Shown here: positions 1-9,289 of the stretch, in pieces
Layout: each line of letters opens with the position of its first letter
How positions within the stretch are numbered: position 1 is the first letter of the stretch
Assembly (NCBI GenBank): GCA_003674045.1
Contig: PENC01000012.1
Span: 152,089-216,088 of the forward strand
Length of the DNA stretch: 64,000 nucleotides
Direction of reading: 5' to 3'
Source of the DNA: Streptomyces griseocarneus
GTDB lineage: Bacteria; Actinomycetota; Actinomycetes; Streptomycetales; Streptomycetaceae
The notes under the pieces: generated by a model
The model's input: the letters and a program-made list of their open reading frames with translations, nothing else
The model's database searches: none
Told to the model about the DNA's origin: nothing
Program-made: the position numbers and the translations under genes

Positions 1-1089
1 CCGCCGAACATCTGGCGGTACGCCCCGCTGCTGCCCGTACCCGCCGACGTCGCGGAGAAGCCCAGCCTCGACCCCGGCTTCACCCGGCTCGTCAAGGCCG
101 ACAACCTCGCCCGTGAACTGGGCGTCACCGGCGGCCTGTACGTCAAGGACGACTCCGGCAACCCGACGCACTCGTTCAAGGACCGCGTCGTCGCCATCGC
201 CGTCGAGGCCGCGCGCGCCTTCGGCTTCACGACCCTGTCCTGCTCCTCCACCGGCAACCTCGCGGGCGCCGTGGGCGCGGCCGCCGCGCGCGCCGGCTTC
301 AAGTCCTGCGTCTTCATCCCGCACGACCTGGAGACGGGCAAGGTCGTGATGGCCGCGGTCTACGGCGGCGACCTCGTCGGCATCGAGGGCAACTACGACG
401 ACGTGAACCGCTTCTGCAGCGAGCTGATCGGCGACCCGCTGGGGGAGGGCTGGGGCTTCGTGAACGTGAACCTCCGCCCGTACTACGGCGAGGGTTCCAA
501 GACCCTCGCGTACGAGATCTGCGAGCAGCTGGGCTGGCGGCTGCCCGACCAGCTGGTCATCCCCATCGCCTCCGGCTCCCAGCTCACGAAGATCGACAAG
601 GGCCTGAAGGAGCTCATCGCCCTCGGTCTCGTCGAGGACCGCCCCTACAAGATCTTCGGCGCCCAGGCGGAGGGCTGCTCCCCGGTCTCCCGGTCCTTCA
701 AGGACGGGCACGACGTGGTGCGGCCGGTGAAGCCGGACACGATCGCGAAGTCGCTGGCGATCGGCAACCCGGCGGATGGGCCGTACGTGCTCGACATCGC
801 CCGGCGCACGGGCGGGGCCGTCGAGGACGTCACCGACGAGGAGATCGTGGACGCGATCCGGCTGCTCGCCCGCACGGAGGGGATCTTCGCGGAGACGGCG
901 GGCGGGGTGACGGTGGGGGTGACCCGGAAGCTGTTCGCGGCGGGGGTGCTGGATCCGTCGCTGACGACGGTCGTGCTGAACACGGGGGACGGGCTGAAGA
1001 CGCTGGACGCGGTGGCGGCGGGGCCGTCGGCGACGATCCGTCCGACGCTTGCGTCTTTCCGCGAGGTGGGGCTCCCCACTTCGGGCTGA
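1..1089 (+). CDS. thrC: Threonine synthase, 5' end outside the window
   Basis: PLP enzyme converting O-phosphohomoserine to threonine in the cytosol. The frame is open from base 1, so the N-terminus is missing; 362 residues remain. The PLP-binding lysine sits in the motif HSFKDR (lysine codon 178-180), followed by a phosphate-binding STGN loop, as in fold type II PLP enzymes. The C-terminal half carries the usual ETAGG and LNTGDGLKT segments of threonine synthases. It is transcribed towards the MoaD-like gene 178 bases downstream, the arrangement I recall from other Streptomyces. The call rests on long continuous similarity to remembered ThrC sequences; the missing start is the only uncertainty. 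Confidence 0.95.
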   Translation, partial: PPNIWRYAPLLPVPADVAEKPSLDPGFTRLVKADNLARELGVTGGLYVKDDSGNPTHSFKDRVVAIAVEAARAFGFTTLSCSSTGNLAGAVGAAAARAGFKSCVFIPHDLETGKVVMAAVYGGDLVGIEGNYDDVNRFCSELIGDPLGEGWGFVNVNLRPYYGEGSKTLAYEICEQLGWRLPDQLVIPIASGSQLTKIDKGLKELIALGLVEDRPYKIFGAQAEGCSPVSRSFKDGHDVVRPVKPDTIAKSLAIGNPADGPYVLDIARRTGGAVEDVTDEEIVDAIRLLARTEGIFAETAGGVTVGVTRKLFAAGVLDPSLTTVVLNTGDGLKTLDAVAAGPSATIRPTLASFREVGLPTSG

Positions 1090-1127
1090 TCCTGCACCGG
1101 GGCTCCGCCCCGGACCCCGCGCCCACT

Positions 1128-1245
1128 GGGGTGCCTCGTGTGCCCGGTTCGCGGCTGCGGGTGCGTTGTGGCTTGTCGCGCCCACGCGGCGGAGCCGCAT
1201 ATTGAAACAGCCCCGCGCCCCTGAGTGGGGCGCCCCTTTCCCGCA
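1128..1245. repeat. Degenerate outer arm of the dispersed intergenic repeat
   Basis: The stretch between thrC and the MoaD-like gene carries a divergent version of the outer arm seen in full copies elsewhere in the window: a GGGGTGCCTCGTG-type segment, then GCGGCTGCGGG, a CTTGTCGCGC block and CCCCGCGCCCCTGAG followed by its complement GGGGCGCC. The central palindrome is absent. It lies directly behind the thrC stop codon. Confidence 0.5.
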
Positions 1246-1267
1246 ACAGAACCCAGAAGGTGAACCC

Positions 1268-1543
1268 ATGAGCGTTACCGTGCGTATTCCGACCATCCTG
1301 CGTACTTACACCGGTGGGCAGGCCGAGGTGGTCGCCGAGGGGGCGACGCTGGCCGATGTGATCGCCGACCTGGAGAAGAACCACACCGGTATCGGCGCCC
1401 GTGTCCTCGATGACGAGGGGAAGTTGCGGCGGTTCGTCAATGTGTACGTCAACGACGACGACGTCCGCTTCGAGGGCGGGCTCGCCGCCGTCACCCCCGA
1501 GGGGGCCAGCGTCTCGATCATTCCCGCCGTCGCCGGAGGCTGA
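1268..1543 (+). CDS. MoaD/ThiS-family sulfur-carrier-like protein
   Basis: A 91-residue beta-grasp protein of the MoaD/ThiS/CysO kind. It ends in Gly-Gly (AVAGG), the tail that is adenylated and thiocarboxylated in sulfur carriers. The start is the ATG at 1268 behind an AGAAGG ribosome site; a longer open frame upstream is made of repeat sequence and is not used. The position directly after thrC is conserved in Streptomyces as I recall. In mycobacteria a comparable small carrier (CysO) serves cysteine synthesis together with CysM and Mec. No such partner is present here, so the acceptor pathway (molybdopterin, thiamine or cysteine) cannot be read from the window. Confidence 0.85.
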   Translation: MSVTVRIPTILRTYTGGQAEVVAEGATLADVIADLEKNHTGIGARVLDDEGKLRRFVNVYVNDDDVRFEGGLAAVTPEGASVSIIPAVAGG

Positions 1544-1571
1544 GCTTTACGCAAGGCCCCTGCGGAACGAC

Positions 1572-1614
1572 CCCGGAATCGCCCCGTCCGTGAAGCGGAC
1601 GGGGCGATTCCGGG
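1572..1614 (+). terminator. Perfect 19-bp hairpin behind the MoaD-like gene
   Basis: Arms 1572-1590 and 1596-1614 are exactly complementary over 19 bases around the 5-base loop TGAAG. It starts 29 bases after the stop codon. No T-run follows, which is usual for Streptomyces terminators. It should end the thrC/MoaD transcript before the cold-shock gene. Confidence 0.8.
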
Positions 1615-1816
1615 CTGTTGAGCGCGATACAGTTGGGGCGATCCCCCTCCGGCGTCACTGCCGAACACATATGAGAACCCGTCAAGTTGTGCGCGAACTG
1701 TGTGTGCGAATTGTCGGGTTGATTGCGTTATGCCCAGCCCGACTTGCCCTGGAATCCCCGGAGTTGGGCATGTTTCGGTGATCGAGGCGTCCGGGAATTC
1801 TCGTCCGAGTGACCTG

Positions 1817-1844
1817 TTGCAGACGGCATCCGTGCAGATACATT
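1817..1844 (+). promoter_or_regulatory. Possible promoter of the cold-shock gene with long leader
   Basis: TTGCAG (1817-1822) and TACATT (1839-1844) are spaced by 16 bases in a comparatively AT-rich part of the 435-base gap between the MoaD-like and cold-shock genes. Use would give a leader of about 130 bases, the sort of length known for cold-shock mRNAs. Only a sequence match supports it; the rest of the gap (1615-1981) shows nothing else I recognise. Confidence 0.3.
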
Positions 1845-1981
1845 CAGCCGCGGTCGACGCGTTCCGGCGCACACCAACGGGATTCCTCCTGTCGATGACT
1901 GGGGAGTGTCCTGGGGGTGAGGTCTGACCCGGGTCCGCGAAGTGCGGTCCTGTGCAAGGGCCAGTAATAGGGGAGTTAGGC

Positions 1982-2185
1982 ATGGCTCAGGGCACCGTCA
2001 AGTGGTTCAACGCGGAGAAGGGGTACGGCTTCATCGCGGTCGACGGTGGTGCGGATGTATTCGTCCACTACAGCGCGATCCAGATGGACGGCTACCGCAC
2101 CCTCGAAGAGGGGCAGCGCGTGGAGTTCGAGATCTCGCAGGGTCAGAAGGGACCCCAGGCGGACATGGTCAAGATCGCTGGCTGA
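1982..2185 (+). CDS. Cold-shock protein, CspA family
   Basis: A 67-residue single cold-shock domain (OB fold) that binds single-stranded RNA and DNA and loosens RNA structure. The RNP1 motif KGYGFI and RNP2 motif DVFVHYSAI are intact, and the N-terminus MAQGTVKWFNAEKG matches the family start. The ribosome site GGGGAG is 6 bases ahead of the ATG. Streptomyces encode several paralogues; a second, longer one lies at 23538-23921. The long leader upstream and a clear terminator downstream make it a single-gene unit. Confidence 0.95.
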   Translation: MAQGTVKWFNAEKGYGFIAVDGGADVFVHYSAIQMDGYRTLEEGQRVEFEISQGQKGPQADMVKIAG

Positions 2186-2226
2186 CCTTGGCGCATCGAC
2201 CACCGACTCACTCCAGGTCGCCGGAG

Positions 2227-2256
2227 GGCCCGCACCCGCATCACCGGGTGCGGGCC
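2227..2256 (+). terminator. Terminator of the cold-shock gene
   Basis: Twelve-base complementary arms (2227-2238 and 2245-2256) around a 6-base loop, followed by TTTC, 41 bases after the stop codon. Confidence 0.85.
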
Positions 2257-2290
2257 TTTCGTGTGTCGGGGGTACCCCCATCGCCTTCGG

Positions 2291-2410
2291 CCGGGAGATG
2301 CCCCCGGTGCCACCTGAGCATGGATCGTCGTCAGACCGCTTGCGCCCCCAGCTACCGCCGGGAGGTGCCCCCGGTGCCACCTGAGCATGTATCCCGTCCA
2401 TACCGCTTGC
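2291..2410 (+). repeat. Two imperfect 53-bp direct repeats upstream of groEL2
   Basis: Units 2291-2343 and 2358-2410, offset by 67 bases, share the block GCCCCCGGTGCCACCTGAGC and both end in ACCGCTTGC. The second copy's TTGC provides the start of the groEL2 -35 box. Together with the operators they fill the 408-base gap between the cold-shock gene and groEL2. Confidence 0.75.
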
Positions 2411-2468
2411 ACTCGATGGGGTCGAGTGCTAATCATTGGCGTTAGCACTCTCCGAGTGAGAGTGACAG
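2407..2468 (+). promoter_or_regulatory. groEL2 promoter with two CIRCE (HrcA) operators
   Basis: CIRCE 1: CTTGCACTC (2406-2414), 9 bases, then GAGTGCTAA (2424-2432). CIRCE 2: TTAGCACTC (2442-2450), 9 bases, then GAGTGACAG (2460-2468). The consensus is TTAGCACTC-N9-GAGTGCTAA, so each element has one perfect half. A vegetative-type promoter TTGCAC (2407) - 17 bases - TAATCA (2430) lies inside CIRCE 1, and its expected start point falls at the edge of CIRCE 2. HrcA bound here would block the promoter, matching the known heat-shock control of Streptomyces groEL genes. Confidence 0.88.
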
Positions 2469-2593
2469 ATTTGGACCGTCGGTGAGGTCGGCGAGTCGGG
2501 CGGGGCAAGGAACCGCCGGGCCCGCGGGCCGTCCGTCGCGGGCGCCAGCGCGGTCCGGAGCAATCCACCCCAGTCCTGGGAGGACCACTTCAC

Positions 2594-4216
<1,623 letters not shown>

Positions 4217-4227
4217 TCCTCACCGGA

Positions 4228-5730
4228 TCACTTGTCCTGAACGCACGCCGAGGGCGGCACTCCCTGTACGGGGGTGCCGCCCTTTCGGTTTGCCGTCCGC
4301 TCGGTGAAACCGAAGAAGTACGTCGCCAGGAAGCCCGTGAGATAGCCGATCAGCAGGCCCGCCCCGTACAGCGCCGCCGCCCGGCCCGGGCCGTCGCTGC
4401 CGTTCAGCAGGGGGAACAGGGCCCAGCCCGACGGGCCGATGGCCGTGGCGCCCACCGTGTGGCCGGACTGTGCCAGCAGGCCGACGAAGCCGCCGCCGAA
4501 AGCGCCGCCCACGCAGGCCGTGAAGAACGGGCGGCCCAGCGGCAGCGAGACGCCGTAGATGAGGGGTTCGCCGATGCCCAGCAGCCCGGCGGGCAGGGCG
4601 GAGCGGACCGTCCTGCGGACCGATTCGGCGTCGCGCAGCCGGACGTGGACCGCGAGTGCCGCGCCCACCTGGCCCGCGCCCGCCATCGACAGGAGGGGCA
4701 GCAGCACCGTGTAGCCCTGCTGCTGGATCAGTGTCGCGTGGATCGGGATCAGGGCCTGGTGCAGGCCCAGCAGCACCAGCGGCAGGAACAGCCCGCCCAG
4801 GAGGAAGCCCGCGGCAGCGCCCCCGTTCGACAGCAGCCAGTCGGCGCCGTACCCGATCGCCGTGGCGGCCCGGCCGGCGACGGACATCAGCCCGTACAGC
4901 GTGACCAGCCCGGCGACCAGGACCGTGAGCGTCGGGGTGAGCAGCACGTCCAGGGCCTCCGGTACGCGGTGGCGGCACCACTTCTCGACCCGCACGGCCA
5001 GCAGCGCGGCGGCCAGCGCGCCCAGCACCCCGCCCTCGCCCGGCACCAGGCGCTCGCCGAAGACGTCGACGCGCATGACACCCCCGAACACCGTGACCGC
5101 CGCGACCGCACCGCCCAGAACCGGGGTGCCGCCGAACTCCTTCGCCGTGTTGACGCCCACGAACACCGCGATCAGCGCCATGAAGCCCGAGGCCACGGCC
5201 ACCAGCGCGGGCACGAGCCCCGGCAGCAGGCGCGTGTTGGCCAGCAGTCCGGCCAGGGCCGCGACGATGCCGCAGCCGATCAGCGCCGGGATCAGCGGGA
5301 CGAACACGGCGGCGATCCGGCGCAGCAGCAGCCTTCCCGGCGTGGAGTTGCGTGCGGCCCGCTCCGCCCGGAGCACCGCGCCCCGCGCGGCGAGCGCCTC
5401 GGCGGTGAGGGGAACGGCCGCGGCCCGCAGCCGGTCCAGCTCGGGCGCCACCCGTGCGACCGTGCCCGGCCCGAGCACGACCTGGTACGACGTGCCGCCG
5501 TCGACCACGCCCAGCACACCGGGCAGGGCCCGCAGTTCGGCGTCGCGGACGGGTGCGCGGTCGTGGAGCTCCAGGCGCAGCCGGGTCATGCAGTGGGCGA
5601 CGGAGACGAGGTTCGCGGCGCCGCCGAGGAGGGGCAGCAGTGCGGCGGCGGTGCCGGTGTGCCGGTCGGGGCCGTGATCGTGCGGCGTGGCGGGTGACGC
5701 CTCCGGCGGTGGTGTTCCGGGTGGGGCCAT
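4228..5730 (-). CDS. PTS EIIBC permease, probably MurNAc-specific
   Basis: A 500-residue phosphotransferase-system membrane protein. The N-terminal EIIB domain has the phosphorylated cysteine in AHCMTRLR (Cys47). The rest is an EIIC channel with about ten hydrophobic segments and the motif GIGEPLIYGV typical of glucose/sucrose-family EIIC domains. It lies 19 bases behind murQ, so it most likely imports N-acetylmuramic acid as the 6-phosphate that MurQ cleaves. No EIIA domain is fused; EIIA must come from elsewhere. The first 28 residues are Pro/His-rich and poorly conserved in style. The substrate is inferred only from the neighbours; GlcNAc or another amino sugar is possible. Confidence 0.85.
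   Translation of the reverse strand: MAPPGTPPPEASPATPHDHGPDRHTGTAAALLPLLGGAANLVSVAHCMTRLRLELHDRAPVRDAELRALPGVLGVVDGGTSYQVVLGPGTVARVAPELDRLRAAAVPLTAEALAARGAVLRAERAARNSTPGRLLLRRIAAVFVPLIPALIGCGIVAALAGLLANTRLLPGLVPALVAVASGFMALIAVFVGVNTAKEFGGTPVLGGAVAAVTVFGGVMRVDVFGERLVPGEGGVLGALAAALLAVRVEKWCRHRVPEALDVLLTPTLTVLVAGLVTLYGLMSVAGRAATAIGYGADWLLSNGGAAAGFLLGGLFLPLVLLGLHQALIPIHATLIQQQGYTVLLPLLSMAGAGQVGAALAVHVRLRDAESVRRTVRSALPAGLLGIGEPLIYGVSLPLGRPFFTACVGGAFGGGFVGLLAQSGHTVGATAIGPSGWALFPLLNGSDGPGRAAALYGAGLLIGYLTGFLATYFFGFTERTANRKGGTPVQGVPPSACVQDK
4251..4283 (+). terminator. groEL2 terminator
   Basis: Arms 4251-4264 and 4270-4283 pair over 14 bases with one G-T, loop TGTAC, followed by TTTCGGTTT. The hairpin lies inside the last codons of the convergent PTS gene. 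Confidence 0.85.
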
Positions 5731-5749
5731 GTTCCCAGGATCACCGCCG

Positions 5750-6694
5750 TCAGCCCGGTCGGCCTCCCGTGGCCGCGTGCAGCGCCGCGCGCAGATGGCC
5801 GCCGGACGCCTCCAGCAGCCGGGCCGCGGTGGGCCCGTCGACGCCGCCGAGGAGGACGAGCACGGCGTTCTTCACCTCGCCGCCGGTCTCCGCCAGGGCC
5901 GTCTCCGTCTCCGCCTCGGACGCCCCGGTGGCCAGGGCGACGATGCGGCGCGAGCGGGCGCGCAGCTTCTCGTTGGAGGCGCGGACGTCGACCATCAGGT
6001 TCCCGTAGGTCTTGCCGAGCCGGATCATGGTGATGGTCGAGAGCATGTTGAGGACGAGCTTCTGCGCCGTGCCCGCCTTGAGCCGGGTGGAGCCGGTGAG
6101 CAGCTCCGGGCCGACGACGACCTCGACGGCGTGGTCGGCGGCGGCGCCCAGCGGCGAACCCGCGTTGCACGAGAGGCCGATGGTGAGCGCGCCCGCGGCC
6201 CGCGCGTGGGTGACCGCGCCGAGGGCGTACGGGGTGCGGCCGGAGGCCGAGATGCCGACGACGGTGTCGTCGGGGCCGATGCCGAGGGCCGCGAGGTCCC
6301 CGGCGGCGAGCTCCGCGCTGTCCTCCGCGCCCTCCACCGCCGTGACCAGGGCGGGCGCGCCGCCCGCGATCAGGCCGACGACCTGGCCGGGGTCGGTGTC
6401 GAAGGTCGGCGGGCACTCGCTGGCGTCGAGCACGCCGAGCCGCCCGGCCGTGCCGGCGCCCGCGTAGACGAGCCTGCCGCCGCGGGCCATGCGGGCCGTG
6501 GTCGCGTCGATCGCGGCGGCCAGCTCGGGGAGCCGGGCGGCGACGGCGCCCGCGACGCCGGCGTCCTCACCGTTCATGATCTTCGCGATGTCGAGGGTCG
6601 GCAGCCGGTCGATGTCCGCGAGCTCGGGGCGGAACGCCTCGGTGGTGAGAGCGGCGAGCTCGGCTCCGAGCTCCGCGCGGGCGGGCGAGTCCAT
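5750..6694 (-). CDS. murQ: N-acetylmuramic acid 6-phosphate etherase
   Basis: A 314-residue SIS-domain enzyme that removes the D-lactyl ether from MurNAc-6-phosphate, giving GlcNAc-6-phosphate for amino-sugar catabolism and cell-wall recycling. The MurQ signature GAGTAGRLGVLDASECPPTF is present, with the catalytic-type glutamate at position 93, and the C-terminal part has the helical tail of the family. The ATG at 6694 follows GGAAAGG. It stands between the RpiR-type regulator (78 bases upstream) and the PTS permease (19 bases downstream) on the same strand, so the three probably form one operon. Confidence 0.95.
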   Translation of the reverse strand: MDSPARAELGAELAALTTEAFRPELADIDRLPTLDIAKIMNGEDAGVAGAVAARLPELAAAIDATTARMARGGRLVYAGAGTAGRLGVLDASECPPTFDTDPGQVVGLIAGGAPALVTAVEGAEDSAELAAGDLAALGIGPDDTVVGISASGRTPYALGAVTHARAAGALTIGLSCNAGSPLGAAADHAVEVVVGPELLTGSTRLKAGTAQKLVLNMLSTITMIRLGKTYGNLMVDVRASNEKLRARSRRIVALATGASEAETETALAETGGEVKNAVLVLLGGVDGPTAARLLEASGGHLRAALHAATGGRPG

Positions 6695-6772
6695 GGTGCA
6701 GCGCCTTTCCGTGGCCGGGACCGCGGCCGTGGGGGGAGCCGGCGGTTCAGCGGGGCTTTACGGCGGATGGAA

Positions 6773-7771
6773 TCAGCGGTGGGGGTCGTGGCGGTGGGCG
6801 AGGGCTTCGTAGGAGGCGGACAGGGCGGGCGCGGCCTTCTCGTAGGTGAGCTGGGCGACGCCGATGAAGAGGCAGTCCACCACGAGGAGCTGGCTGGTGC
6901 GGCTCGACATGGCCGCGGGGCGCAGCTCGCTCTCGCGGGCGGTGGACGTGGTGAGCACGTGGTCGGCGTACTGGGCGATCACGGCGTCCGGGCGGCCGGT
7001 GATCGCGACGGTCGTCGCGCCGTGCTCGAAGGCGACCCGCAGCGGCTCGATGACATCGGTCGTGCCACCCGAATGGGTGATGGCGATGGCGACGTCGCCC
7101 GCGCGCAGCTGCACGGCGTTGGTGACGGCCAGGTGCGGGTCGGCGGGCGCGTGCGCGATCAGGCCGATGCGCAGCAGCTTCTGCACGAGGTCCTGGCCGA
7201 CGAGGTTGGAGGCGCCGATGCCGTAGACGTCGACGCGGCGGGCCGCGGCGAGCGCCGCGACGGCGGCCTCCAGCTGCGCGGTGTCGAGCCCGGCGGCGGT
7301 GTCCGCGAGGCACTGCGCCTCGTCGTGGGCGAGCTTGGCGACGACGCCGGCCAGGGGGTCGTCCACGGTGATGTCGGCCGTCATGGCGGGGGCCCGGCCC
7401 GCGGCCTGCTCGGCGGCGAGGGCGGCGAGCGCGAGCCGCAGGTCGCGGTAGCCCGGATAGCCCAGTACGCGGGCGGTGCGCACGACGGTGGCCTCGCTGG
7501 TGCCGGTGCGCTCCGCGAGGCCGGTGACGGTGAGCGCGGCCGAACCCGCCGGGTCGCCCGCGACGGCTTCGGCGACGCGCTGCATGGAGCGGGTCATCGA
7601 GGGCGCGAGCGTACGGACCTTGGCGGCGAGGGCACCGGGGGCCGGGGGTGCCGCGGCGGGGCGCGCGGGACGCCTGGGACGGCCGGTGTGCTCGGTGTGC
7701 CCGGTGCCGTCGGCGTGTCCGGCGGGGGCAGGGGCAGACGGTGTGAAAGTTTCTTTCAGTTTGCTGCTCAC
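6773..7771 (-). CDS. MurR/RpiR-family regulator of the MurNAc operon
   Basis: A 332-residue repressor-type protein with an N-terminal RpiR helix-turn-helix (segment GLAERTGTSEATVVRTARVLGYPGY, given here in parts: GLAERTGTSEA and TVVRTARVLG) and a C-terminal SIS sugar-phosphate domain with VYGIGAS and ITHSGGTTD. I place the start at GTG 7771, giving VSSKLKETF; the longer frame upstream runs antisense through the divergent gene. A TGAAAG-TTT-CTTTCA inverted repeat overlaps codons 5-10, suggesting self-control. MurNAc-6-phosphate is the expected ligand because murQ follows. Confidence 0.88.
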   Translation of the reverse strand: MSSKLKETFTPSAPAPAGHADGTGHTEHTGRPRRPARPAAAPPAPGALAAKVRTLAPSMTRSMQRVAEAVAGDPAGSAALTVTGLAERTGTSEATVVRTARVLGYPGYRDLRLALAALAAEQAAGRAPAMTADITVDDPLAGVVAKLAHDEAQCLADTAAGLDTAQLEAAVAALAAARRVDVYGIGASNLVGQDLVQKLLRIGLIAHAPADPHLAVTNAVQLRAGDVAIAITHSGGTTDVIEPLRVAFEHGATTVAITGRPDAVIAQYADHVLTTSTARESELRPAAMSSRTSQLLVVDCLFIGVAQLTYEKAAPALSASYEALAHRHDPHR

Positions 7772-7789
7772 GCTGTGAAAGGTATTTTC
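7744..7789. promoter_or_regulatory. Paired TGAAA/TTTC boxes, likely operator of the MurR-like regulator
   Basis: Box 1 (7744-7758) is a perfect inverted repeat TGAAAG-TTT-CTTTCA. Box 2 (7776-7789) reads TGAAA-GGTA-TTTTC. Their centres lie about 31 bases apart, three DNA turns, around the regulator's start and in the gap to the divergent gene at 7826. The TGAAA/TTTCA layout resembles operators of RpiR-type repressors. The link to this regulator is inferred. Confidence 0.5.
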
Positions 7790-7825
7790 GGCAGGGTGAG
7801 CCGTCAACCTTCCGTGTCCCGGACA

Positions 7826-8194
7826 ATGGACCGTATGGAGCTCGAACAGGCACTGCACGCGGCGCGCGCCCTCGTCCTCGCCGACCTGGTGGCCGGTGAT
7901 GTGGCCGAGGCGGACGTCGTCTCCCTCGTGGAGGACGCGGTGGCCCACCGGCGCTGGTGGGTCGAGCAGTGGCCGGAGGGCGCCGCGTACGTGGTGGGGC
8001 TGATCGCCCAGGACGTCCAGGACGCCCTGCTCGAACGGTACGGCCGGTGGCCGCTGTGTCCGGTCTGCACCGACTCCGGCGACCCGCACGCGCTGGAGGT
8101 CGAGCCCGAGCTCGGCCCCGACCCGCACTGGGCCTGCGCCAAGCAGGCGGTGCTGGTGGCACGCGTGGGGCAGCTGGGAACGGCACTGCGGTGA
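7826..8194 (+). CDS. Conserved actinobacterial protein with CPVC motif
   Basis: A 122-residue acidic protein without a named domain that I recognise. The first 70 residues look helical; then come WPLCPVC and a later HWACAK, so Cys and His residues could bind one metal ion. A second ATG at 7835 (MELEQAL) is an equally possible start. The stop overlaps the next start as GTGA, so this gene and the DUF4031 gene are translationally coupled. It is divergent from the murR-like gene. Confidence 0.7.
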   Translation: MDRMELEQALHAARALVLADLVAGDVAEADVVSLVEDAVAHRRWWVEQWPEGAAYVVGLIAQDVQDALLERYGRWPLCPVCTDSGDPHALEVEPELGPDPHWACAKQAVLVARVGQLGTALR

Positions 8195-8475
8195 CCCTCT
8201 ACATCGACCCGCCGACCTGGCCGGGCCACGGCCGTATGTGGTCGCACCTGGTCAGCGACGTGTCGTACGAGGAACTGCACGACTTCGCCGCGCGCCTCGG
8301 CGCACCCCCGCGCGCCTTCGACCGCGACCACTACGACATCCCGTCGACGTCGTACGCGGAGGCCGTACGCCTGGGCGCGCGCGAGGTGGGCAGCAAGGAA
8401 CTGGTCCGCATGCTGTCGGCGGCGGGCCTGCGCCGCCCGAAACACGGCCGCACGGCGGACGAGACGCCCCTGTAG
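8191..8475 (+). CDS. DUF4031 family protein
   Basis: A 94-residue protein beginning VTLYIDPPTWPGHGRMWSHL, the typical start of DUF4031. Further family traits are the DHYDIP segment and a C-terminal ELVRMLSAAGLRRPK. The function is unknown. It is coupled to the upstream CPVC protein by a 4-base GTGA overlap, so the two are probably made in equal amounts and may act together. Confidence 0.8.
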   Translation: MTLYIDPPTWPGHGRMWSHLVSDVSYEELHDFAARLGAPPRAFDRDHYDIPSTSYAEAVRLGAREVGSKELVRMLSAAGLRRPKHGRTADETPL

Positions 8476-8482
8476 TTGCCTT

Positions 8483-8570
8483 CAGTGGCGCGGGGAACGG
8501 CGCGAGCAACCACGACGGGACCTGTGGCCGCGCGCGTGGCTCAAGAGGCACCCCAGTAGGCGCACCCGGC
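8483..8570. repeat. Partial arm of the dispersed intergenic repeat
   Basis: Between two convergent genes. GGCGCGGGGAACGGCGCGAG followed by CAACCACG matches the right outer arm of the full copies, and CACCCCAGTAGGCGCACCC matches their outermost end. The palindromic core is missing. Confidence 0.6.
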
Positions 8571-8571
8571 A

Positions 8572-9231
8572 TCACGCCAAGAGCAGCTCAAGCTCCGTGG
8601 CGAGGTTGCGCCGAGCCGTCGACTCCCACCGCTCATGAGCCAGAGGCGTACGGAAGAGCCGCGGCAACGCCAGAAGGTGCCGCAGAACGACAGAGCGGCC
8701 TTCCCTGAAGGCCGCGTCCGGTACGAAGCCGTACTCCTCGCGGACGGCGGCCGCGTACGCCGCGTACTCCTGCGGTGCCCCGGCCAGGACGGCCAGGTCC
8801 GCGTCGCACAGCACCTCGCCGTCGAGGTCGCCGGGCGCCGGGTCGTGCGTGACGGTCAGCCGGACGAGGCGCGCGGTCTCCGCCGTACGGGCGGCGTCGA
8901 TGCCCAGCTCCGGGAGGGCGCGTTCGGCCAGATGGGCGCTGCGCTCCTCGTTCTCCGAGCGGTCCGGGCGGTAGACCGCGTCGTGGAACCAGGCCGCGAA
9001 GCGGACGGTGTCCGCGTCCCGCGCGTACGCCGCGAGCTCGTCGACCCGGTCCAGGACGGCCACCAGATGGTCGACCGTGTGGTACTTGCGCTGCGGCTCC
9101 GACCAGCGGTGCAGCAGGTCGTCGGCATACGGTCCCGGGTCCGGGCCGTCGGTCGCGCGGGCGCGGGCGACGGTGTCGTGCCAGCGGGCGCGCAGGGCGG
9201 GGCCGGACGGGTGCTCGGGCGTGCGGTCCAT
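8572..9231 (-). CDS. HD-domain metal-dependent hydrolase
   Basis: A 219-residue predicted phosphohydrolase. The metal-binding HD pair is in AAWFHDAVYRP, preceded by a conserved YHTVDHL histidine pair and followed by CDADLAVLAG, whose aspartate would complete the site. This pattern belongs to a widespread HD subfamily of unknown substrate. I use the ATG at 9231 (MDRTPEH); an upstream in-frame start would run into the cutC promoter region. It is divergent from cutC, 58 bases away. Confidence 0.85.
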   Translation of the reverse strand: MDRTPEHPSGPALRARWHDTVARARATDGPDPGPYADDLLHRWSEPQRKYHTVDHLVAVLDRVDELAAYARDADTVRFAAWFHDAVYRPDRSENEERSAHLAERALPELGIDAARTAETARLVRLTVTHDPAPGDLDGEVLCDADLAVLAGAPQEYAAYAAAVREEYGFVPDAAFREGRSVVLRHLLALPRLFRTPLAHERWESTARRNLATELELLLA

Positions 9232-9289
9232 GGGCCAATTGTGGAGTACCGCTTTTGACGGCGGCTGGGGGTGTGGCACTCTGTGCTAC

